From NCBI GenBank assembly GCA_024403715.1, contig JAKSRJ010000004.1, positions 22,407 to 86,406 on the forward strand: 64,000 bases of DNA, read 5' to 3'. Both the position numbers and the translations under genes were made by a program. Of the stretch, positions 1-7,528 are shown one piece after another. How positions within the stretch are numbered: the first letter of the stretch is position 1; each line of letters opens with the position of its first letter. This DNA is from Saccharofermentans sp. Its GTDB lineage: Bacteria; Bacillota; Clostridia; Saccharofermentanales; Saccharofermentanaceae. Under the pieces are notes generated by a model. It had not been told where the DNA came from, made no database searches, and saw nothing but the letters and a program-made list of their open reading frames with translations.

Positions 1-934
1 CTTTCTCACTACTATTGCTTGATACACATATTGGATAAACAGTGGCATATACATTTTCTGTTGGAAGCATAGTGAAATAGAGAGAATCTGGATAGTATGA
101 ATTCCAAGTGTTGAATTCTCCGGAATTCATTAACCATATACCACAAGAACGAGACAAACGAGAATCCACAGAAGTATCCTCATTAGTTACAAAAAAATCA
201 CCACCAAGATAGGCATTAATTAATTCAGGATTATAAACAGGAGTTATATCACTATCATTTGGTATGGAATCAACATAATCTTGTAATTCTTCTGTACTCA
301 TAGCAAAAGGAGGAATACCTTCATCTGGAATAAATTCAGAATTACCAGCAATCATCATTACAGTAGAGTAAAATGGTAATCCCATATAACAATCGTTAAT
401 AAATAGCGGATTCAAAGTACCTAAATAAATTGAGGAACTAAGTATTGAATTATCAGCAAGATATGAGTCCAATGGTTCAATTACACCACTATCAGCTAAA
501 AGTCGAATTTCAGGTGTAAGGAATAAGTCAGGAATAGATGAACTATCACCTAAAGACTGTAAATTACTATAACTCTCTCCTTCTCCAGTCGTAGTAATAG
601 TATTAACAACCCAAGTTGTGCTAATAGCATTCAAATACTCAAGACTTATATCAAAACCACTCTGATCTTCTGGAAATAATCCATTTTGTTTTGCGTAATA
701 AAGCTTCATCAAATAGTTGACGGTATCCTCAGATAAAGGCAGTGCAACAGTAATTTCATGAAAGCTATCGTTGTTATAAAAAGGGCTACCAGGAATGATC
801 TCAGTTATATCTTCACTATCTTGTGGGAAATTAAGCGTTGGAAATTCAGACTCTTCTGCAAAACATGCAGAAAAAGAAAACATAACAGCAAGAATCAAAA
901 CAACTGATGTAATTCTTCTAAAAAGAGTACGCAT
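1..934 (-). CDS. Extracellular solute-binding lipoprotein (partial, C-terminus off the left edge)
   Basis: An open frame runs leftward from ATG at 934 to the window edge without a stop, about 311 codons. An AGGAGG-like ribosome site (GGAGG) lies 6 nt before the ATG. The N-terminus is a typical signal peptide: basic MRTLFRR, a hydrophobic stretch, then FSAC (Cys24), a slightly atypical lipobox, so a lipid-anchored exported protein is likely. The visible mature part reads like a type 1 ABC sugar-type binding protein: an alpha/beta sequence with a segment IPDLFLTPEIRLLADSGVIEPLDSY, rendered here only in part as 'IPDLFLTPEI', followed by 'GVIEPLDSYL', matching the 'location then hinge' pattern of such proteins. 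The substrate cannot be inferred, and no permease genes are visible because the gene runs off the edge. The family call is an inference from pattern; the lipoprotein nature is directly visible. Confidence 0.65.
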   Translation of the reverse strand, partial: MRTLFRRITSVVLILAVMFSFSACFAEESEFPTLNFPQDSEDITEIIPGSPFYNNDSFHEITVALPLSEDTVNYLMKLYYAKQNGLFPEDQSGFDISLEYLNAISTTWVVNTITTTGEGESYSNLQSLGDSSSIPDLFLTPEIRLLADSGVIEPLDSYLADNSILSSSIYLGTLNPLFINDCYMGLPFYSTVMMIAGNSEFIPDEGIPPFAMSTEELQDYVDSIPNDSDITPVYNPELINAYLGGDFFVTNEDTSVDSRLSRSCGIWLMNSGEFNTWNSYYPDSLYFTMLPTENVYATVYPICVSSNSSEK

Positions 935-991
935 ATAACCTCCATTAGAATTATAACATTAATTGAAGTAATACTACGCTATTACCACAAA

Positions 992-1066
992 CTAAAAGCA
1001 TCTTGTAGCAAGTTCCGCAGATGGCTATGCCATCGAGGACTGTTTGAAGCTACAAGATGCTTTTAG
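992..1066 (-). terminator. Large nested hairpin immediately 3' of tRNA-Leu
   Basis: Two perfect 18-bp arms (992-1009 and 1049-1066, beginning CTAAAAGCATCTTG) enclose a 39-nt loop that holds a second hairpin, GATGGC-TAT-GCCATC at 1020-1034. It starts 3 nt after the CCA end of tRNA-Leu on the same (minus) strand, so it probably ends or processes that transcript. The T-run that should follow a classical intrinsic terminator is weak (CTTTTAGTTTG), and the stem is unusually long. A remnant of a small mobile or integration-related repeat is an alternative. Confidence 0.6.
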
Positions 1067-1069
1067 GTT

Positions 1070-1155
1070 TGGTGCGGATAGCGGGACTCGAACCCGCACG
1101 GGATTGCTCCCACCAGCACCTGAAGCTGGAGCGTCTGCCATTCCACCACATCCGC
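1070..1155 (-). tRNA. tRNA-Leu (anticodon CAG)
   Basis: The minus strand folds as a complete 86-nt class II tRNA: acceptor stem GCGGATG/TATCCGC with one G-U pair, anticodon stem CCAGC/GCTGG around the loop TTCAGGT (anticodon CAG), a long variable arm GGGA-GCAA-TCCC, T-arm GCGGG-TTCGAGT-CCCGC, and an encoded CCA end. The long variable arm and CAG anticodon identify leucine (CUG codons). It lies downstream of the AAA+ gene on the same strand and is followed by the nested hairpin at 992-1066. Confidence 0.97.
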
Positions 1156-1205
1156 AAGGTTTAAAAATATTACAACAATACTTTAATTAAAACAATGGTA
1201 AGCAA

Positions 1206-2693
1206 TTAAAGCAAAGATTTAACTGCCTCGGCATCATATGTTACAGATTCTATCTTATCTACTTCAATTCTATACAGAGCATTAGCAACAATGTGCTCTG
1301 CAGCTTGTTCGAGATCACGAATACCACTAGTTGCCTTATAGGTTTCAATTATTGCATCTAAGCCATCTTCAGTAATGATACACTCTTCTGGCTTAAGACA
1401 AATCTTTCTTAAAACCTTAGGCATTACAAACTTAGTAAAAATAGCTTTCTTCTCTTCAAAGCTATAGTCAGGAAGCTCGATTACAGCAAAACGAGACATA
1501 AGAGGAGCACTAATCTGAGATTTATCATTAGCTGTAGCAATCGGGTATACACCACTTGTAGGAATATTACATTCAATGTAGTTATCAGTAAATCCAAGAT
1601 TATCTAGTAAGGTTAAAAGAACATCAGCTGGATTACCATTACCCTTTCCAGCAGAAGCTTTATCGAGCTCGTTAATGATAAATACAAGATTAGAACTCTC
1701 AGCTTTCTCAAAAGTCTCCATAATAATTCCTGGCTTAGCATTTGAGTAGACACGTGAGCTACCAGTAAGCTGCTCTGGGTCATTAATTGAGCTCATTTCG
1801 AGAGTAGTCCAAGGCATCTTAAGAATTTTAGCTACAGCATAAGCTAACTGAGACTTACCAGTACCAGCAGGACCAATTAGCAAAAGTCCATATGCTGGAA
1901 GTGTATGTGTTCGATTGATTTGGATAATAGTCTCGATTATTCTCTGCTTTACCTTCTCCATGCCATATAATTCTTCATCAAGAATTCGTCTAGCTTCAAC
2001 AGGGTCAATAGCTTCGAAATAATCATTTTTCCAGTGAATACTGAACATAATTGAAAGAGCACGAAGTGCATGTCTTCTCTCTTCTGGAGTAACTTCACTT
2101 GATTTTGCAATAGCTAAGTTACGCTTTGCCCACATACGAATATTCTCAGGTAATGTATTACCAGCACATGTAAGGAAGTCAGCAATACTTTGAACACTAG
2201 TTAACTTCATATTATCTGAATCCTCAATATCATCTGGATCCTTTTCTGTATCTGATGGAGCTTCACTTTGGAAAAGCCTACCAAGCATAAACTGAAGGAA
2301 ACCATTTTCACCTGCCAGCTTAGCACCACGTACTGCAATTCCAGTTTCCATAATCTTATAAATCCAGTATTCACCATCCTTGGCTACACCAGATAGTCTA
2401 ACCATAACATGACTATCACCAAGCCATTTAACAAGACTTACAAATCTTGAATCGATACGTAATATGTCTTCATTAATAGTTTCACCATTATCTGAATCAA
2501 GTGTAAATGCAGTACCCTTTGTTGGACTTGTAAACATACCACAAGAATGGTGCTTAAGCTTTCCTGATTTATTGCTGATAACGATAATTGGATTTTCTGC
2601 ATCAGCAGTTTTTCTATTTGAATCAAAAGTTGTATATGTAACTGTTACTTCCACCTGTTCATCAGGCTTAGTATTAAAATCAAATACTGGCAT
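1206..2693 (-). CDS. Lon-like AAA+ ATPase without a protease domain
   Basis: A 495-residue protein. The C-terminal half is an AAA+ module closest in pattern to the Lon/ClpX group: LDEELYGMEKVKQRI at about 238-252 resembles the Lon segment just before its Walker A; Walker A GPAGTGKS at 274-281; Walker B region VFIINELDK at 337-345; sensor 1 IATAND at 385-390; an arginine-finger-like MSRF at 399-402; and a sensor 2 helix near SGIRDLEQ (about 454). The usual DE of Walker B is NE (codon AAC), so hydrolysis may be weak or differently tuned. Residues 1-165 form an unrecognised domain ending in an acidic linker (about 146-162). There is no Ser-Lys protease domain. A GAGG ribosome site precedes the ATG. 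It is transcribed away from argG. Possible roles are a remodelling ATPase or chaperone; the function is unknown. Confidence 0.75.
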   Translation of the reverse strand: MPVFDFNTKPDEQVEVTVTYTTFDSNRKTADAENPIIVISNKSGKLKHHSCGMFTSPTKGTAFTLDSDNGETINEDILRIDSRFVSLVKWLGDSHVMVRLSGVAKDGEYWIYKIMETGIAVRGAKLAGENGFLQFMLGRLFQSEAPSDTEKDPDDIEDSDNMKLTSVQSIADFLTCAGNTLPENIRMWAKRNLAIAKSSEVTPEERRHALRALSIMFSIHWKNDYFEAIDPVEARRILDEELYGMEKVKQRIIETIIQINRTHTLPAYGLLLIGPAGTGKSQLAYAVAKILKMPWTTLEMSSINDPEQLTGSSRVYSNAKPGIIMETFEKAESSNLVFIINELDKASAGKGNGNPADVLLTLLDNLGFTDNYIECNIPTSGVYPIATANDKSQISAPLMSRFAVIELPDYSFEEKKAIFTKFVMPKVLRKICLKPEECIITEDGLDAIIETYKATSGIRDLEQAAEHIVANALYRIEVDKIESVTYDAEAVKSLL

Positions 2694-2825
2694 AGGTAAA
2701 CCTCGCTGATTTAATAATATGAACTATACGATAATAACATATGTAAAAAATATACGGTAATAAATTAAGTTGAAAATATAAGTCATTTGAGTTATTGTAG
2801 TTGCTATCTATGTATTATTAATATA

Positions 2826-2843
2826 TATGAATAAATATACATC
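2826..2843 (+). promoter_or_regulatory. ARG-box-like operator upstream of argG
   Basis: TATGAATAAATATACATC matches 17 of 18 positions of the ArgR consensus TNTGNATWWWWATNCANA as I know it from Bacillus and E. coli. A second, half-matching copy (TATGTATTATTAATAT) begins at 2809, giving a tandem layout as ArgR usually prefers. The site lies 19 nt before the argG ATG and just upstream of its ribosome-binding site, a suitable position for repression. ArgR is encoded in this window at 30897-31358. Confidence 0.6.
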
Positions 2844-2861
2844 GAGAAAGAAGGATTTAAA

Positions 2862-4085
2862 ATGGAAAAAGTAATTTTGGCTTATTCCGGCGGACTTGAC
2901 ACAACAGCTGTAATTCCATGGCTTAAGGAAACATACGGATACGAAGTAGTTTGCTGCTGTATCGACTGTGGTCAGGGCGAAGAATTAGACGGACTTGAGG
3001 AGCGTGCTCAGCTTTCTGGTGCTTCTAAGCTTTACATCGAAGATGTTGTAGATGATTTTGCTGAAAACTACATTATGCCATCCGTTCAGGCTGGTGCTGT
3101 ATATGAGCATAAGTATTTAATGGGTACAGCTATGGCTCGTCCTGTTATTACTGCAAAGCTGGTTGAGATTGCTCGTAAGGAGAACGCTGTAGCTATCTGC
3201 CACGGTGCTACTGGTAAGGGTAATGACCAGATTCGTTTTGAGCTTGGTATCAGAGCTTTAGCACCAGATATTAAGGTTATCGCTCCATGGCGTGATGACA
3301 GATGGCAGATGGATTCCCGTCAGGCTGAGATTGACTATTGTAAGGCTCATGGTATTGATCTTCCATTCAGCACAGACCAATCCTATAGCCGTGATAGAAA
3401 CCTCTGGCACATCAGCCACGAAGGTCTCGAACTTGAGGATCCTTCCAAGGCTCCAAACTATGATCATATGCTCGTTTTGGGTGTTACACCTGAGAGAGCA
3501 CCAGAAGAAGGCGAAGAACTCACAATTACTTTCGATAAGGGTATGCCAACATCCCTTAACGGCGAGAAGATGAAGGTTGCTGATATCATCCGTAAACTTA
3601 ATGCTATTGGTGGTAAGCATGGTATTGGTATCGTTGATATCGTTGAGAACCGTGTTGTTGGTATGAAAAGCCGTGGTGTTTATGAGACACCTGGTGGAAC
3701 AATCCTTATGGAAGCTCATCAGCAGCTCGAAGAGCTTGTTCTTGATCGTGATACTATCGCTCTTAAGAAGGATCTTGGTAACAAGATGGCTGGTATCGTT
3801 TACGAAGGTAAGTGGTTTACTCCTATTCGTGAAGCTATCACAGCTTTCACAACAGTTACACAGCAGTATGTAACCGGTGAAGTTAAGCTTCGTCTTTATA
3901 AGGGTAACATCATTAAGAATGGTACTACTTCCCCATATTCTCTTTATAGCGAGTCTCTTGCATCATTTACTACTGGTGATATGTATGATCACCACGATGC
4001 TGAAGGATTCATCAACCTCTGGGGTCTCCCACTTAAGGTTCGTGCTATGAAGATGAACGAGCTCAAGAACGAGAACAAGAAGTAA
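2862..4085 (+). CDS. argG: Argininosuccinate synthase
   Basis: This enzyme ligates citrulline and aspartate using ATP to form argininosuccinate, the penultimate step of arginine synthesis in the cytoplasm. The 407-residue length is normal for the family. The N-terminal PP-loop AYSGGLDTT (7-15) binds ATP, and later family blocks such as GATGKGNDQIRFE and YSRDRNLWHIS are present. A GAAGG ribosome site lies 9 nt before the ATG. Codon use is strongly biased towards GGT, GCT and AAG, more so than in its neighbours, suggesting high expression. It is followed by a strong terminator, then the GNAT gene and argH. Regulation by ArgR is likely from the upstream ARG box. Confidence 0.98.
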   Translation: MEKVILAYSGGLDTTAVIPWLKETYGYEVVCCCIDCGQGEELDGLEERAQLSGASKLYIEDVVDDFAENYIMPSVQAGAVYEHKYLMGTAMARPVITAKLVEIARKENAVAICHGATGKGNDQIRFELGIRALAPDIKVIAPWRDDRWQMDSRQAEIDYCKAHGIDLPFSTDQSYSRDRNLWHISHEGLELEDPSKAPNYDHMLVLGVTPERAPEEGEELTITFDKGMPTSLNGEKMKVADIIRKLNAIGGKHGIGIVDIVENRVVGMKSRGVYETPGGTILMEAHQQLEELVLDRDTIALKKDLGNKMAGIVYEGKWFTPIREAITAFTTVTQQYVTGEVKLRLYKGNIIKNGTTSPYSLYSESLASFTTGDMYDHHDAEGFINLWGLPLKVRAMKMNELKNENKK

Positions 4086-4112
4086 TTCTTTTTAAGTTAA
4101 GTTTAACAATAG

Positions 4113-4144
4113 GCTGCGGACTTATTGTTCGCAGCTTTTTTATT
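4113..4144 (+). terminator. Intrinsic terminator after argG
   Basis: The 9-bp stem GCTGCGGAC / GTTCGCAGC (one G-U pair) with a 5-nt loop is followed by TTTTTTATTT. It sits only about 15 nt before the start codon of the next gene, whose GGAGG site begins a few bases after the T-run, so the downstream arginine genes probably depend on readthrough or on an unrecognised promoter. Confidence 0.9.
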
Positions 4145-4158
4145 TCCCGGAGGCTAAT

Positions 4159-4611
4159 ATGAATTACCGTCTAATGACTATTGATGACTACGACGAAGTC
4201 TATAAGATGTGGATGTCCTGTAAAGGAATGGGCTTTAATGATGTCGATGATTCAAAAGAAGGAATTAAAAGATATTTGGATCGTAACCCTAATACCAGTT
4301 TTGTAGCAGAACGCCTTACTTGTTGTGGTAAAATAATCACTGGTGCTATTCTTTGTGGTCATGATGGCAGACGAGGAATAATACAGCACACATGCGTTCA
4401 TCCTGATTATCGTCATCAGGGTATTGGTGAAGAATTAGTGGCGCATGCACTGGAGGCATTGAAGGCAGAGCAGATAAGTAAAGTTTTGCTTGTCGCTTTT
4501 AAGCATAATGACGGAGCTAATGCCTTCTGGGAAAAACAGGGCTTTACTTTAAGAGAAGATCTTAATTACAGAAATAAAGCTTTGATTGATTTAGTAAGAA
4601 TTGATACGTAA
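4159..4611 (+). CDS. GNAT-family N-acetyltransferase in the arginine cluster
   Basis: A 150-residue single-domain GNAT protein. The acetyl-CoA pyrophosphate-binding motif A is visible as VHPDYRHQGIGEELV (about 92-106, R-x-x-G-x-G form), and motif B follows as the NDGANAFWEKQGF segment near 121-133. A GGAGG ribosome site precedes the ATG. It lies between argG and argH, and its stop codon touches the argH ribosome site, so the two are probably translated together. Short GNAT proteins act as N-acetylglutamate synthases in some bacteria, including ones fused to ArgH, so a role in arginine synthesis is plausible. However, argJ at 55397 can already supply N-acetylglutamate. The substrate remains an inference; an unrelated acetyltransferase is possible. 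Confidence 0.85.
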   Translation: MNYRLMTIDDYDEVYKMWMSCKGMGFNDVDDSKEGIKRYLDRNPNTSFVAERLTCCGKIITGAILCGHDGRRGIIQHTCVHPDYRHQGIGEELVAHALEALKAEQISKVLLVAFKHNDGANAFWEKQGFTLREDLNYRNKALIDLVRIDT

Positions 4612-4624
4612 GGAGACACACAAA

Positions 4625-5986
4625 ATGGCTAAGAAAATGTGGGCTGGCCGCTTTGAAAAAGCAACTGATAAGGATGTAAATGATTATAACTCTTCCCTTC
4701 CTTTTGACTCTCGTATGTACGAGCAGGACATCAGAGGTTCTATAGCACATTCTCAGATGCTAGCAAAGCAGGGTATCATCTCACAGCAGGATGCTGATGA
4801 TATCTATAAGGGTATGATTTCAATCCTTGAAGATATTAAGACTGGTAAACTTACTTTTGACTCTGATGCAGAAGATATTCACATGTTTATCGAAGAAGAG
4901 CTTACTAATAGAATTGGTGATGCTGGTAAGAGACTTCATACAGGTCGTTCAAGAAATGATCAGGTTGCTTTGGATCAGCGTCTGTATCTCGTTGATGAAG
5001 CTCAGGGTATTTTACAGGGTATCGATGATCTTGTAGAAGTTCTTAAGGATATTGCTCTTGATAATATCTATACATATATGCCAGGTTATACTCACCTTCA
5101 AAGAGCTCAGCCAATAACTTTTGCTCACTATCTCTCAGCTTATATTGAGATGTTTTTAAGAGATATCGAGAGAATTGATGCAGCTACAGCAAGAGCTAAC
5201 TTCTCTCCTCTTGGATCTGGCGCTTTGGCAGGTACTACATATCCACTAGATCGTGAAGCTGTTGCAGAAGATCTTGATATGAATGGTGTTACTTTGAATT
5301 CACTTGATGGTGTAGCTGATAGAGATTTCGCTATTGAATTTGCATCTGCTATTTCAATTTTTATGATGCACGTATCTCGAATGAGTGAAGAAATCATTCT
5401 ATATTCTTCTCAGGAGTTTAAGTTCTACGAACTTGATGATGCTTATTCTACTGGTTCTTCTATGATGCCTCAGAAAAAGAATCCTGATGTAGCAGAGCTT
5501 ACACGTGGTAAGACAGGTCGCGTTTACGGCGATCTCGTTTCCCTTCTCGTTATCATGAAGGGCTTGCCTCTTACATATAACAAGGACATGCAGGAAGTTC
5601 AGGAGTCTTTATTTGATGTTATCGATACTGTTAAGGCTGTTCTTCCACCATTTACAGGTATGCTTAAGACTATGACTATTCGTAAGGATAACATGGAAGC
5701 TGCAGCTCTTGGTGGTTTTACAAATGCTACTGACCTAGCTGATTATCTTGTTAAGAAAGGTCTTCCTTTCCGTGAGACACACGCAATCTCTGGTAAGCTT
5801 GTTCACTACTGTATCGAGAACAACACAACACTTGAGAAACTGCCACTTGAGAAGCTTAAGGAAATCTCCGAAGTGTTTGAGGATGACGTTTATGATGCTA
5901 TCTCTCTTAAGACCTGTGTTGAAGGCAGAAGCTTAATCGGAGGCCCAGCTCCAGAGACAGTAAAGGCTTATCTAGAAAGCTTATAA
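4625..5986 (+). CDS. argH: Argininosuccinate lyase
   Basis: It splits argininosuccinate into arginine and fumarate, the last step of arginine synthesis. The 453 residues start at MAKKMWAGRF, chosen because AGGAG lies 9 nt upstream and this is where the family begins; an in-frame TTG at 4601 would precede the ribosome site. The fumarase-superfamily signature GSSMMPQKKNPD is intact near residue 280, and the segment GYTHLQRAQP provides the conserved His. It is the last gene of the argG-GNAT-argH group and is followed by a bidirectional terminator. A possible alternative function as a paralogous lyase is unlikely given the context. Confidence 0.97.
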   Translation: MAKKMWAGRFEKATDKDVNDYNSSLPFDSRMYEQDIRGSIAHSQMLAKQGIISQQDADDIYKGMISILEDIKTGKLTFDSDAEDIHMFIEEELTNRIGDAGKRLHTGRSRNDQVALDQRLYLVDEAQGILQGIDDLVEVLKDIALDNIYTYMPGYTHLQRAQPITFAHYLSAYIEMFLRDIERIDAATARANFSPLGSGALAGTTYPLDREAVAEDLDMNGVTLNSLDGVADRDFAIEFASAISIFMMHVSRMSEEIILYSSQEFKFYELDDAYSTGSSMMPQKKNPDVAELTRGKTGRVYGDLVSLLVIMKGLPLTYNKDMQEVQESLFDVIDTVKAVLPPFTGMLKTMTIRKDNMEAAALGGFTNATDLADYLVKKGLPFRETHAISGKLVHYCIENNTTLEKLPLEKLKEISEVFEDDVYDAISLKTCVEGRSLIGGPAPETVKAYLESL

Positions 5987-6014
5987 CATATCTTTCGTAA
6001 TGTTAATAACTAAC

Positions 6015-6047
6015 ATACAAAAAAGGAGAGGCATCAACCTCTCCTTT
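6015..6047. terminator. Bidirectional intrinsic terminator between argH and the GH13 gene
   Basis: A perfect 10-bp stem AAAGGAGAGG / CCTCTCCTTT with a 6-nt loop lies at 6022-6047. On the minus strand the stem runs into TTTTTTG, and on the plus strand into a short T-rich tail, so it can end both convergent transcripts. Confidence 0.88.
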
Positions 6048-6070
6048 ACTTTTAAAATAGAAATTCCAGA

Positions 6071-7381
6071 TTATCTTTCCATGAGAAAAATCTTTGATGA
6101 ATAAGGTGGAAGCTCAGTGCCACCGCCAAAATCGTGTGTTGTTCCAGATATTAATTCCTGAGCCTGACCACAGCCAGCGTCAAAGTGAGCCCAATAAGGA
6201 TTTGAATCCATATTAATAGCAACCATAACACGCTGATCACCACAGTTACGCTCGAATATACACTGCTTATTTGTAAGAACTACATTACGAAGACCACCAT
6301 AATTTAATGCCTTGGAATTCTTCTTAATCTCAGAAAGCTTGGCAATATGGTCAGTAAGCTCGTTCCACTCTGGCTTTTCAAAGCATGCTCTTAATGCAGG
6401 ATCGCCCTCTTCTTTACGAGCCTTGGTTCCCCATTCAGAACCATAATAAACACACGGAATACCAGGCATTGTATATACCATAGTATAGATTAGAGGAATC
6501 TTATTAGGATCATTAACAATTGAAGCAAGTCTTGTTACATCGTGGTTATCAGCAAATGACAACAGATGTGCGCCTCGGCAAACTGTCCAATCCTCTGGTC
6601 CAAAGAGTCTCATCAGAGAATGCATTATCTCAAACATATTGTCAGAATTAAAAGCAGAGTAAAGTCCTTTATAACACTGATAATTAGTTAAAGAATGTAA
6701 GTGCATCTCATTAAGCATACGACCATATTCACCGTGAAGTACTTCGCCAAGTAAGAAGAATTCATTTTTCTTCCAATCACAGTGTTCACGAAGTCTTCTT
6801 AAGAACTCATGATCCAAGCAATATGCAACATCTAGTCTTAATCCATCAATATCAAAATAATCAATCCAGTAGCTAACTTTCTCAAGAATATGGTTAATTA
6901 CATCAGGGTGACGTAGATTAAGTTTTACCAAATCATAATTTCCTTCCCAACCTTCATACCATAACCCATCGTTATAGTTAGAATTTCCATCAAAAGAAAT
7001 ATGAAACCAATCCTTATATGGCGAATCCCATCTCTTCTCAAGAACATCTTTGAATGCCCAGAAACCACGACCTACGTGATTAAATACACCATCGAGAACA
7101 ACCTTAATGTCATTCTTATGAAGTTCATCAACTACTTTCTTAAAATCCTCATTAGTGCCAAGACGTGTGTCAATTACACCATAGTCTCTTGTGTTATATC
7201 CATGAGTGTCAGACTCAAATACTGGTGAAAAGTAAATTGCATTAATACCAAGCTTTTTGATATGAGGAATCCAATCAATTACCTTAAGAATTCTACTTAC
7301 TGGAACACCATCATTTTCAAAAGGTGCACCACAAAATCCCAAAGGATAAATCTGATAAAAGACGGCTTCTTCATGCCACAT
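6071..7381 (-). CDS. GH13 alpha-amylase / cyclomaltodextrinase-type glycosidase (cytoplasmic)
   Basis: A 436-residue alpha-glucan hydrolase of family GH13 without a signal peptide, so it acts on imported maltodextrins in the cytoplasm. The start is ATG at 7381 (MWHEEAVFYQ), 10 nt after GGAGG; an upstream in-frame TTG overlaps that ribosome site. All four GH13 regions are visible: DGVFNH, DGLRLDVA with nucleophile Asp184, GEVLH with acid/base Glu213, and FADNHD with stabiliser Asp281. It lacks the N-terminal beta domain of full-length neopullulanases. It is single, flanked by terminators, with an extended -10 promoter and a cre-like site upstream. The exact specificity (alpha-amylase, maltogenic or cyclomaltodextrinase) cannot be fixed from motifs. 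Confidence 0.93.
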   Translation of the reverse strand: MWHEEAVFYQIYPLGFCGAPFENDGVPVSRILKVIDWIPHIKKLGINAIYFSPVFESDTHGYNTRDYGVIDTRLGTNEDFKKVVDELHKNDIKVVLDGVFNHVGRGFWAFKDVLEKRWDSPYKDWFHISFDGNSNYNDGLWYEGWEGNYDLVKLNLRHPDVINHILEKVSYWIDYFDIDGLRLDVAYCLDHEFLRRLREHCDWKKNEFFLLGEVLHGEYGRMLNEMHLHSLTNYQCYKGLYSAFNSDNMFEIMHSLMRLFGPEDWTVCRGAHLLSFADNHDVTRLASIVNDPNKIPLIYTMVYTMPGIPCVYYGSEWGTKARKEEGDPALRACFEKPEWNELTDHIAKLSEIKKNSKALNYGGLRNVVLTNKQCIFERNCGDQRVMVAINMDSNPYWAHFDAGCGQAQELISGTTHDFGGGTELPPYSSKIFLMER

Positions 7382-7400
7382 GTTGTTTGCCTCCAATTAT

Positions 7401-7435
7401 AAAATAACGAAGTACTTTAAAAGCACTTCGTTATT
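7401..7435 (-). terminator. Intrinsic terminator of the UPF0210 operon
   Basis: Perfect 11-bp arms AATAACGAAGT (7403-7413) and ACTTCGTTATT (7425-7435) flank an 11-nt loop, with a TTATTTTAT tail on the minus strand. The hairpin ends about 10 nt before the GGAGG of the next gene, and its 5' arm overlaps the -10 box of that gene's own promoter. Confidence 0.75.
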
Positions 7436-7441
7436 ATATCA
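7433..7441 (-). promoter_or_regulatory. Extended -10 promoter of the GH13 gene
   Basis: On the minus strand TGATATAAT is a full extended -10 (TGn-TATAAT). No good -35 is seen, as is usual for this class. Transcription would start near 7426, inside the terminator stem, so the short leader (about 45 nt) would carry only half of that hairpin. Confidence 0.5.
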
Positions 7442-7468
7442 ATCTTAAATTGTAGAATTTTATGTATA

Positions 7469-7482
7469 AACCAACGTTTACA
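7469..7482 (-). promoter_or_regulatory. Possible catabolite-responsive (cre) site
   Basis: TGTAAACGTTGGTT on the minus strand matches 12 of 14 positions of the CcpA cre pattern TGWAARCGYTWNCW, including the central CG. It lies about 45-60 nt upstream of the predicted start of the GH13 transcript, so carbon catabolite control of the glycosidase is plausible. Two mismatches in the right half keep this uncertain. Confidence 0.35.
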
Positions 7483-7528
7483 GGGTCTTTACATAATACA
7501 AAAATGTTAACTAAGAATTGATAAATTA

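Noticed and set aside
992..1066. Insertion sequence end or attachment site beside tRNA-Leu
   Set aside because: No transposase, integrase or target duplication is seen, so it is reported as a hairpin and not as a mobile element.
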